Source: Campylobacteraceae bacterium
GTDB lineage: Bacteria > Campylobacterota > Campylobacteria > Campylobacterales > Sulfurovaceae
Reading direction: 5' to 3'
Length of the DNA stretch: 6,186 nucleotides
NCBI GenBank assembly: GCA_026995985.1
Contig: JALWNF010000058.1
Location: forward strand, 1-6,186
In this document: positions 1 through 5,798 of the stretch, in pieces
Position numbering within the stretch: position 1 is the first letter of the stretch
How the letters are laid out: every line of letters starts with the position of its first letter
The notes under the pieces: model-generated
What the model was told of the DNA's origin: nothing
The model's database searches: none
The model's input: the letters and a program-made list of their open reading frames with translations, nothing else
Made by a program: the position numbers and the translations under genes

Positions 1-32
1 TAAAAAAATATATTAGTTTTTATTATTTTTTA

Positions 33-41
33 TGTTATACT
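33..41 (+). promoter_or_regulatory. Extended -10 promoter for the c-di-GMP protein gene
   Basis: TGTTATACT reads as an extended -10 (TG-n-TATACT, hexamer 36-41). Upstream, 1-32 carries A and T tracts at roughly helical spacing, which is typical of Campylobacterota sigma-70 promoters; the -35 position (13-18, TTAGTT) is a poor match. The transcript should begin near 48, downstream of the ATG at 42. This is a main reason to reject that upstream start codon. Confidence 0.6.
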
Positions 42-57
42 ATGTTAACTTTTATAG

Positions 58-62
58 AAGGA
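58..62 (+). promoter_or_regulatory. Shine-Dalgarno site that decides the start at 72
   Basis: AAGGA lies 9 nt before the ATG at 72. The in-frame ATG at 42 has only TATACT-type promoter sequence in front of it and no ribosome binding site. Confidence 0.7.
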
Positions 63-71
63 AAGATATTT

Positions 72-2876
72 ATGTCTCTTAATATATTATTAAAACCAGC
101 TATTTCTATTATGAATAAGCTCTCTTTCAAGACAAAGATACTTGTATCTATTGCTATACTATTTTTAATCTTTCTTTTTCCATCTAAAACACTTTTCTTT
201 GATTATATGCAGAAGAGTAATCGATATGATAAACAGCTAATAGGTCTTAAGTATATTGAGGCTATTCATGAGTTTATTCGTACAGTACAACTTCATCGTT
301 CAGTATCTATTGATTATCTTCAGGGTAACAGGGAGATTCAAGAGGATTTAAAAGATTTAGAGTCTAGGTTTTATCATCAACGTAAAGAGATAATGGATTT
401 TGATACGACTCATTTAAATATTTTAAGTTCAGAACAGAATTTTGCAAAGGCTCTTGCACTTTTTGAGCTTATGAAACTTGATAAGTTTAATGACAAAACA
501 TCAGTAGATAAAGTATATATAGAGCATGGTAAGATAGTAGATAGATTAGTTAAGGCTATTAAAGAGGTAGCAAGTGTTAGTAATTTTGCAAGAAGTAAAG
601 ATTTACGCATAAACTATTTGGCTTCTATGCTTCAAGAGAAGCTTCTTCGTCTATATGAGACAACAAGAGAGCTTAAAGATACTACTCAACGACAAATTAA
701 TAGTGGTTATGCTCTAAAATCTCAAAAACTAATTCTCTACACTTTAAATACCGATTTAAGTAGTCTAAAAGATAATTTAAAAGAGAATAAACTTTTAAGT
801 GAGTTAGAAAACTATCATAGTTTAGAGGAGTTAGCTACGGCTGTTATTTATAATATAACAGAACTCTTAGAAATTTTAGATAAAAATATATTATCAGGAA
901 ATCAGCAAATCTTTTTAGAAAAAGAGCTTTTTCTTAAAAAAGCAACAGAGGGTATAGAGCTGCAAGATAGGTTTTATAATCGTATTATTTATACCTATGA
1001 GAATACAATTAAGAATCTCAAAGCTGAATTAAAAGGTAATGAGTGGTCACTCTTTTTGGCACTAATTTCAATTTTAGCATTTGTTTTTTATATTATTATT
1101 GCTTTTTATCAGTCTATAACAGGAAACCTAAAGAAACTACAGACAGCCTCTGAGCTTATATCAACAGGGCAAACAAAGATTAAATTAGAGGTAGATAAGC
1201 CAGATGAGATAGGAGATGCATTAATAGCATTTAATACTATGAGTGAAAAACTTACTGAAAATATAGCCTTTTTAGATGGTTACAAAAAAGCTATTGATAA
1301 GAGTAGCATTGTATCTAAGACAGATACACATGGAATCATAACCTATGTAAATAAGATGTTCTGTAATGTTTCAGGCTATAGTGAAGAGGAGTTACTTGGT
1401 CGTTCACATAATATAGTAAGACACCCAGATGTACCTAGTGAAGTTTTTAAAGATATGTGGGATACTATCCAATCAAAAAAGGTTTGGAAAGGTGTTATAA
1501 AAAATAGAAGAAAAGATGGTTCTGCATATATTGTTCAAGCAACCATTACACCTATTTTAGATAGTGACAATAATATTTTAGAGTATGTGGCTGTAAGACA
1601 TGATATTACAGAGCTAGAGGAGAGTAAAGAGGAGATTAAAAAGCAAAGAACAGACTTTTTAACAGGTCTACCAAATCGTCAACAGCTATTAGTTGACCTA
1701 AAGAGTGCTGTAAAACCAATTATGTTTTATCTTAATATTGATGACTTCTCTGGGTTTAATGATTTTTATGGCTCAGCCATAGGAGATTCAGTATTGATTA
1801 ATTTAGCTAACAGATTAAGTGAACTTAGAGAGAAAGAGGAGTTTAAACTCTATAAGTTGCAATCTGACCAATTTATTTTGCTTTTTGAAGATGAGTATCT
1901 TGCAGAGAAAAATCTAAAGAACTACTTTATTGAACTTGTTGGAAAGATAGAGGAGGATATTTCAAATATTAATTTAGAAAATCAGAATCGTATTAGTATT
2001 TCAGTAAGTGGAGGGGTTGCTACCTACTATGACCATGATAACTATCAAAATCTTATTTTATATGCAAATATAGCTAGAAAAAAAGCAAAAGAGAAGCATA
2101 AGAAGTTTTTACTTTTTGACCATAGTATGAGAAAGAGTGAAGATTATGCAAAAAATATTGAGTGGATAAAGCGTATTAAAGAGGCTATTGATGATGATAG
2201 AATAGTGACCTATTTTCAACCAATATTAGATAATAAAACAGAAAAAGTCAATAAGTATGAGACTTTAGTACGTATGTTAGATAGAGATGGAGACCCTGTT
2301 CCTACATGGACATTTTTAGAGATTGCTCAAAAGGCGAAGCTCTATTCAGATATTACAAGAATTGTTATAGATAAGGCATTTAAAAAATTTGAAAATGTAC
2401 CAGAGATTGAATTTTCAATCAATTTAACTATAGATGATATTCTCTCAAAGACAACAACTACATATATCTTTAATAAATTAGAGAGCTATAGTCACCCTAA
2501 CAGAGTTATCTTTGAGATTACAGAGTCAGAAGAGGTAAGTGATTATAAAATTATTAATGATTTTATTAAAGAGGTAAAAAAGTATGGTGTTAAGATTGCT
2601 ATTGATGATTTTGGTTCAGGCTATGCTAACTTTGAACATATTATCAATATAGATGCTGAGTATATTAAGATAGATGGTACACTTATTAAAAATATAGATA
2701 CAGACCCAAATGCAAAAATTATTACAGAGGCAATTATTGAATTCTCTCGTAAGTTAGGAAGAAAGACTATTACAGAGTTTATTCATAGTGAAGAGATTTA
2801 TCAAATTGTTAAAGATTTAGGAGCAGACTATTCTCAAGGATTCTACCTTGGAGTTCCTCTACCTGAGCTTGTATAG
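72..2876 (+). CDS. Membrane c-di-GMP signalling protein: NIT-like sensor, HAMP, Aer-type PAS, degenerate GGDEF, EAL
   Basis: Probable c-di-GMP phosphodiesterase of 934 aa in the inner membrane. TM1 is about residues 22-36 and TM2 about 325-346; between them is a periplasmic helical domain of about 290 aa with an HR motif at 75-76 and nearby YLQG, resembling NIT-type sensors. HAMP (about 347-400) is followed by a PAS (about 401-515) with the RHPD signature at 450-453, then DMW and KNRRKDG, as in the FAD-binding PAS of Aer and CetB. The GGDEF domain (about 525-685) reads QSDQF at 597-601, has Asn555 for the first metal-binding Asp and no RxxD inhibitory site, so it is probably not a cyclase. 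Asn563 and Asp572, which hold guanine in active cyclases, remain, so it may bind GTP. The EAL domain (about 695-934) reads ETL at 730-732 and keeps Glu730, Asn784, Glu815, Glu818, Asp845-Asp846, Lys866, Glu902 and Gln922, so hydrolysis is likely. The start at 72 is preferred over the ATG at 42, which would add 10 residues. Activity assignments are inferred from motifs. Confidence 0.9.
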   Translation: MSLNILLKPAISIMNKLSFKTKILVSIAILFLIFLFPSKTLFFDYMQKSNRYDKQLIGLKYIEAIHEFIRTVQLHRSVSIDYLQGNREIQEDLKDLESRFYHQRKEIMDFDTTHLNILSSEQNFAKALALFELMKLDKFNDKTSVDKVYIEHGKIVDRLVKAIKEVASVSNFARSKDLRINYLASMLQEKLLRLYETTRELKDTTQRQINSGYALKSQKLILYTLNTDLSSLKDNLKENKLLSELENYHSLEELATAVIYNITELLEILDKNILSGNQQIFLEKELFLKKATEGIELQDRFYNRIIYTYENTIKNLKAELKGNEWSLFLALISILAFVFYIIIAFYQSITGNLKKLQTASELISTGQTKIKLEVDKPDEIGDALIAFNTMSEKLTENIAFLDGYKKAIDKSSIVSKTDTHGIITYVNKMFCNVSGYSEEELLGRSHNIVRHPDVPSEVFKDMWDTIQSKKVWKGVIKNRRKDGSAYIVQATITPILDSDNNILEYVAVRHDITELEESKEEIKKQRTDFLTGLPNRQQLLVDLKSAVKPIMFYLNIDDFSGFNDFYGSAIGDSVLINLANRLSELREKEEFKLYKLQSDQFILLFEDEYLAEKNLKNYFIELVGKIEEDISNINLENQNRISISVSGGVATYYDHDNYQNLILYANIARKKAKEKHKKFLLFDHSMRKSEDYAKNIEWIKRIKEAIDDDRIVTYFQPILDNKTEKVNKYETLVRMLDRDGDPVPTWTFLEIAQKAKLYSDITRIVIDKAFKKFENVPEIEFSINLTIDDILSKTTTTYIFNKLESYSHPNRVIFEITESEEVSDYKIINDFIKEVKKYGVKIAIDDFGSGYANFEHIINIDAEYIKIDGTLIKNIDTDPNAKIITEAIIEFSRKLGRKTITEFIHSEEIYQIVKDLGADYSQGFYLGVPLPELV

Positions 2877-2917
2877 TTATAGAATATTATTTTTTATTTG
2901 AAAGAGTAGAGGACAAT

Positions 2918-2974
2918 ATGCTTAAAAATAGGGAATCACAGATAACAACCGAAATCTTGATTTTTTATAATTAA
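2918..2974 (+). CDS. Possible 18-residue micro-ORF (doubtful)
   Basis: An ATG at 2918 follows a good AGAGGA sequence (2908-2913) with 4-nt spacing and opens an 18-codon frame (MLKNRESQITTEILIFYN) ending in TAA. It lies just after the c-di-GMP gene and overlaps the hairpin at 2934-2962. The ribosome binding site is the only positive evidence. The peptide matches nothing I recognise, and its composition simply follows the AT-rich spacer. It could be a chance frame. Confidence 0.15.
   Translation: MLKNRESQITTEILIFYN
2934..2966 (+). terminator. Weak rho-independent terminator after the c-di-GMP gene
   Basis: The arms AATCA-C-AGAT (2934-2943) and ATCTTGATT (2954-2962) pair over 9 bp with one bulged C at 2939 and a 10-nt loop. 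The 3' arm runs into T2961-T2966. Three G-U pairs (GGG at 2931-2933 with the T run) could extend the stem. Only two pairs are G-C, so the hairpin is weak, but its position 58 nt after the stop codon and its T tail suit a terminator. Confidence 0.5.
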
Positions 2975-2988
2975 TTTTAAATTTTATA

Positions 2989-3017
2989 TTGTATTAAGAA
3001 AAACTATGTGTTATACT
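2989..3017 (+). promoter_or_regulatory. Promoter of the small basic exported protein; leaderless layout
   Basis: TTGTAT (2989-2994) and TATACT (3012-3017) are 17 nt apart, and a TG at 3009-3010 makes the -10 extended (TGTTATACT, identical to the one at 33-41). Six nt (TTTCTT) separate the -10 from the ATG at 3024, so transcription is predicted to start at or within a base or two of that A. Confidence 0.65.
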
Positions 3018-3023
3018 TTTCTT

Positions 3024-3425
3024 ATGAAACGATTATTAACCATAGTTAAACTTTTGAGTTTGCTTTTAATTATGACTAGTACTAATGTTTATGCTGAAAA
3101 AATATCTGGGGCTAAACCTATTTATAATAAAGTTTATCGTTCAGATAGAATAGGTGATACTTACCATTTTCTTCTTTTGACAAAAGATGGAATGTTTTAT
3201 CATCTTATTACTAATAGAACAGATAAGCTAACACCAAAAGAGTTGAAATCACCTAATATATTAGAGATTTTAAAAAAGAAACAGGCATGGGGAAAGTCCT
3301 ATCCTAAAAAAGGAAAGTATACTATAGATAATGGAAAAATCTATACAAAGCTTTTATGGAATCAAATTAAGGTACTCACATCTAAAAAATTGAAATATCT
3401 AAATAAAATCCTATATCTTCAATAG
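3024..3425 (+). CDS. Small, highly basic exported protein of unknown function
   Basis: I do not recognise a family. The 133-residue product starts with a clear Sec signal peptide: a basic n-region (MKR), a Leu-rich core, and a probable signal peptidase I site after Val-Tyr-Ala at residue 24. The mature part is about 109 aa with no cysteine, about 21 Lys and 3 Arg against 8 acidic residues, so it is strongly cationic and probably periplasmic. Short alternating hydrophobic stretches around Gly and Asp-Gly turns suggest a beta-rich fold. An ATG 18 nt upstream (3006) would add MCYTFL, but it lies at the edge of the -10 element and upstream of the predicted transcription start, and it would spoil the signal peptide n-region, so 3024 is preferred. 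No Shine-Dalgarno sequence is present, consistent with a leaderless mRNA. The gene appears monocistronic, since a separate promoter precedes the next gene. Confidence 0.75.
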   Translation: MKRLLTIVKLLSLLLIMTSTNVYAEKISGAKPIYNKVYRSDRIGDTYHFLLLTKDGMFYHLITNRTDKLTPKELKSPNILEILKKKQAWGKSYPKKGKYTIDNGKIYTKLLWNQIKVLTSKKLKYLNKILYLQ

Positions 3426-3440
3426 TCTAATTCTAATTTT

Positions 3441-3449
3441 TGTTACAAT
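3441..3449 (+). promoter_or_regulatory. Extended -10 promoter for nadE
   Basis: TGTTACAAT is an extended -10 (hexamer TACAAT 3444-3449) preceded by a T-rich stretch. It predicts a start near 3456 and a leader of about 30 nt that keeps the ribosome binding site. A closer consensus hexamer, TATAAT at 3467-3472, would start transcription inside that ribosome binding site and is less likely. No convincing -35 box is present. Confidence 0.45.
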
Positions 3450-3474
3450 TATAGATTGTTTTAGAATATAATAT

Positions 3475-3479
3475 AAGGA
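3475..3479 (+). promoter_or_regulatory. Shine-Dalgarno site of nadE
   Basis: AAGGA lies 6 nt before the ATG at 3486, supporting that start. Confidence 0.7.
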
Positions 3480-3485
3480 CAATTT

Positions 3486-5375
3486 ATGTATGGATTTTAT
3501 AGGGTAGCTTCAGCCATTAACTACACAACAGTAGCTAATCCTCAAAAAAATGCTACAGAGATTATTAAGCTTCTAAAACAAGCATATCAAGATGATGTCT
3601 GTGTAGTTGTTTTTCCTGAACTTACACTAACAGGCTATACCTCCTCTGACCTATTTTTAAATCAACTACTTTTAGATAAGCAAAATAGTGCTTTAGAGAT
3701 GATACTTCAAGAGAGTAAAAGTATCTCTACTATTGCTATTTTAGGTATTGCTATTTTTGAGCGTTCTCTTCTATACAATACAGCAGTAGTTATTCAAAAT
3801 GGAGAGATTTTAGGTGTTGTTCCAAAGAGTTACCTACCCAATAAAAAAGAGTTTTATGAAAAACGGCAGTTTGTCTCAGGTAAAGATATTAAAAATAGCT
3901 CTATTGAACTATTAGGTCAAGAGGTTCCTTTTGGAGTTGATTTACTCTTTAAAGCAGGAGATGAGATGCTTTTTGGAGTTGAACTTTGTGAAGACCTTTG
4001 GGCAGTTACTCCTCCATCTAATCAGATGTCAATCAATGGTGCAAATATTATCTTTAATCTTAGTGCTAGTAATGAGCTTGTAGGAAAGGCTGAGTATCGT
4101 GAGGAGTTGGTAAGAACACAGAGTGCTAGATGTATGGGAGCTTATGTCTATGCCTCATCAGGAGTAGGGGAGTCAACTACAGACACACTCTTTGGAGGTC
4201 ATGCACTCATAGCAGAGTATGGCTCAACCATAGCTCAAAACAGACGCTTCTCTATGGAGTCTCACTTTATTACAGCTGACATAGATATAGAGCGACTAAA
4301 TTGGTTAAGAGTAAATGAGTCTAGCTATTGTGATGTTGAGCGAACAGAGCATAGAGTTGTTAAAACTAAAGAGATAGTGACTATAAAAGAGTTAAGACGC
4401 TTTATCCCATCAACCCCATTTGTCCCATCAATCTATCAAGAGAAACAGCATCGTTGTGATGAGATTGTCCATATTCAGGCTTATGGACTTATAAAACGAA
4501 TGCAACATGCACATATTAAAAAAGCTATTATAGGAATCTCTGGTGGGCTAGATTCAACTTTAGCACTTCTTGCTACCTACAGAGCTTTTGAGTTAATGAA
4601 ATGGAATTTTAAAGATATTGTCGCTATTACCATGCCAGGGTTTGGAACTACAAGTCGTACTAAAAACAATGCTGTTGAGCTTTGTAAAGCATTGGGTGTG
4701 ACACTTAGAGAGATTGATATAACCAAGTTAGCTCTTAGTGAGTTTGAAGCCATTGGGCATGATGTAGATGACCACTCTGTAACTTACGAAAATGTCCAAG
4801 CTCGTGCAAGAACAAGTATACTTATGAATACAGCTAATCGTGAGGGTGGTTTAGTTATTGGTACAGGAGATTTAAGTGAGATAGCTCTTGGTTGGTCAAC
4901 CTATAATGGTGACCATATGAGTATGTACGCTCTAAACTCAGGCATTCCAAAGACACTTATACAGTATGTTATTGAGTACTTTAAAAGCAATGAGAAGATA
5001 GCTCATATTATTGACGATATTTTAGCCACCCCAATTAGCCCAGAGCTTCTACCTCATAAGGGTGATGAGATAGTACAAGAGACAGAGAGCATAGTTGGAC
5101 CTTATGAGTTACATGACTTCTTTTTGTACCACTTTATAAAGTATGGAGCAACTCCAAAAAAGATTCTATTTTTAGCCAATCACGCTTTTGAGAAGTATGA
5201 TGAAGAGGAGATTAGAAAGTGGCTTAAGAAGTTTATTTGGCGTTTCTTCACCCAACAGTTTAAACGCTCATGCATACCAGATGGTCCAAAGGTAGGAACT
5301 ATTAGTCTTAGTCCAAGGGCTGATTGGAGAATGCCAAGTGATGCAGATGTGCAGGTTTGGTTAGAGGAGTTATAG
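3486..5375 (+). CDS. nadE: Glutamine-dependent NAD+ synthetase
   Basis: Cytosolic enzyme for the last step of NAD+ biosynthesis: deamido-NAD+, ATP and glutamine give NAD+, AMP, PPi and glutamate (EC 6.3.5.1). The 629 aa are close to the usual length of the two-domain form. Residues 1 to about 270 are a nitrilase-type glutaminase with the full Glu-Lys-Cys triad: Glu45 in FPELTLTGY, Lys114 in VPKSYLPN and Cys168 in GVELCEDLW. Residues from about 325 to the end are the synthetase domain with the ATP pyrophosphatase P-loop SGGLDST (352-358), the GTGDLSEIALGW block (459-470), the HMSMYALNSGIPKTL region (477-491) and the C-terminal PKVGTISLSPRADWRMPSDA signature (601-620). All catalytic elements look intact, so it should use glutamine and channel ammonia between sites. 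It stands alone with its own promoter; no other NAD-pathway gene is in view. Codon use is somewhat less AT-rich than in the c-di-GMP gene, as expected for a conserved enzyme. Confidence 0.97.
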   Translation: MYGFYRVASAINYTTVANPQKNATEIIKLLKQAYQDDVCVVVFPELTLTGYTSSDLFLNQLLLDKQNSALEMILQESKSISTIAILGIAIFERSLLYNTAVVIQNGEILGVVPKSYLPNKKEFYEKRQFVSGKDIKNSSIELLGQEVPFGVDLLFKAGDEMLFGVELCEDLWAVTPPSNQMSINGANIIFNLSASNELVGKAEYREELVRTQSARCMGAYVYASSGVGESTTDTLFGGHALIAEYGSTIAQNRRFSMESHFITADIDIERLNWLRVNESSYCDVERTEHRVVKTKEIVTIKELRRFIPSTPFVPSIYQEKQHRCDEIVHIQAYGLIKRMQHAHIKKAIIGISGGLDSTLALLATYRAFELMKWNFKDIVAITMPGFGTTSRTKNNAVELCKALGVTLREIDITKLALSEFEAIGHDVDDHSVTYENVQARARTSILMNTANREGGLVIGTGDLSEIALGWSTYNGDHMSMYALNSGIPKTLIQYVIEYFKSNEKIAHIIDDILATPISPELLPHKGDEIVQETESIVGPYELHDFFLYHFIKYGATPKKILFLANHAFEKYDEEEIRKWLKKFIWRFFTQQFKRSCIPDGPKVGTISLSPRADWRMPSDADVQVWLEEL

Positions 5376-5390
5376 ATAAACTTTACTACT

Positions 5391-5416
5391 ATCTTGAGAA
5401 TATTAAAGATTTTTTT
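5391..5416 (+). terminator. Very weak terminator-like hairpin after nadE
   Basis: ATCTT (5391-5395) pairs with AAGAT (5406-5410) around a 10-nt loop, and T5410-T5416 follows. A 5-bp stem with a single G-C pair is marginal. The same bases form an imperfect 20-bp palindrome upstream of the next gene's -10, so an operator is an alternative reading. Confidence 0.25.
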
Positions 5417-5417
5417 A

Positions 5418-5425
5418 GCTAAAAT
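5418..5425 (+). promoter_or_regulatory. Promoter -10 of the small His/Cys-rich protein; leaderless layout
   Basis: GCTAAAAT is a familiar Campylobacterota-style -10 (hexamer TAAAAT 5420-5425). Six nt (AAATCT) separate it from the ATG at 5432, the same gap as for the gene at 3024, placing the transcript start at or next to the start codon. The nearest -35-like sequence, TTGAGA (5394-5399), is 20 nt away, longer than ideal. Confidence 0.5.
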
Positions 5426-5431
5426 AAATCT

Positions 5432-5749
5432 ATGAGAAAATTAATAAACCTACTCCTTTTAACTGTTATGTCTTTATCTATAGCACATGGAGTAGTTTTT
5501 GAAAGTGACTCTGCTAACCACTGTTCGATAAAAGAGTATCTTAGTGAGTTTGACCACGCCATTGATGAACATCACGATAAACACAAAGATAACTGTTGTG
5601 AGATTCACTTTATGTTTCATCTCTCTTTTTTACTTCCTGATAATCTCTCTTTTTTTGAACAGATTACTCTTGATACGACCATAGAGTATAATTTACATCT
5701 TAACGATACCCTCTGCTTTAATAACACTTTTCGACCTCCTATAGCCTAA
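5432..5749 (+). CDS. Small exported His/Cys-rich protein, likely metal-binding accessory of an efflux operon
   Basis: A 105-residue product with a Sec signal peptide (basic start, Leu-rich core, probable cleavage after Ala-His-Gly at residue 20). The mature part has a dense cluster of possible metal ligands: His30-Cys31, His42, His47-His48, His51, Cys55-Cys56, His59 and His63, plus Cys95, followed by a hydrophobic stretch and a C-terminal RPPIA. Small secreted proteins with a His/Cys cluster and a terminal Pro-Pro motif often precede CzcC/CusC-type genes in proteobacteria (CzcI-like proteins). The TolC-family gene 49 nt downstream fits that pattern. I infer a periplasmic or membrane-associated metal-binding or sensing role; the metal (Cu, Ag, Zn, Co or Cd) cannot be told from the sequence. 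There is no Shine-Dalgarno sequence and the -10 ends 6 nt before the ATG, so a leaderless mRNA is predicted. Confidence 0.75.
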   Translation: MRKLINLLLLTVMSLSIAHGVVFESDSANHCSIKEYLSEFDHAIDEHHDKHKDNCCEIHFMFHLSFLLPDNLSFFEQITLDTTIEYNLHLNDTLCFNNTFRPPIA

Positions 5750-5761
5750 ATAGTTTTTTAA

Positions 5762-5777
5762 CCCCCCCCAAAAAAAA
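5762..5777. repeat. C8A8 homopolymer block in the intergenic spacer
   Basis: Eight C (5762-5769) are followed directly by eight A (5770-5777), preceded by T6 at 5754-5759. Such a C/G run stands out in this AT-rich window. In Campylobacterota, G/C homopolymers of about this length or longer are known slippage sites that cause phase variation. Here the tract is noncoding, 21-36 nt before the efflux gene's start codon, so slippage would alter spacer or leader length rather than reading frame. Confidence 0.8.
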
Positions 5778-5788
5778 TTACTATATTT

Positions 5789-5792
5789 AGGA
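5789..5792 (+). promoter_or_regulatory. Shine-Dalgarno site of the TolC-family gene
   Basis: AGGA lies 6 nt before the ATG at 5799. Its presence, with no clear promoter that would leave it in the transcript, suggests translation from an mRNA begun upstream, probably shared with the gene at 5432. Confidence 0.6.
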
Positions 5793-5798
5793 ATACCC

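Noticed and set aside
42..71. ATG at 42 as start of the c-di-GMP gene (944-aa version)
   Set aside because: It lies directly after the -10 hexamer TATACT (36-41), upstream of the predicted transcript start near 48, and lacks a Shine-Dalgarno sequence; the ATG at 72 has AAGGA 9 nt upstream.
410..610. 66-codon minus-strand frame
   Set aside because: It lies entirely inside the c-di-GMP gene, has no ribosome binding site or recognisable domain, and is an antisense shadow of its periplasmic region.
3006..3023. ATG at 3006 as start of the small basic protein
   Set aside because: The codon lies at the edge of the extended -10, upstream of the predicted transcript start, and the extra MCYTFL would spoil an otherwise typical MKR-type signal peptide.
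5394..5425. MerR-family-type metal promoter with a long spacer (TTGAGA, 20 nt, TAAAAT)
   Set aside because: MerR-type promoters do have 19-20 nt spacers, but the spacer here lacks the expected dyad, and the -35 match may be chance.
5754..5777. Hairpin from T6 (5754-5759) pairing with A8 (5770-5777) as a terminator
   Set aside because: The stem would be only A-U pairs around a C-rich loop with no T tail, and it would separate two genes that look co-transcribed.
5782..5787. TATATT as a -10 with the C8A8 block as its spacer, driving the efflux gene
   Set aside because: A start near 5794 would remove the AGGA ribosome binding site at 5789-5792, and no -35 box exists at the right distance.
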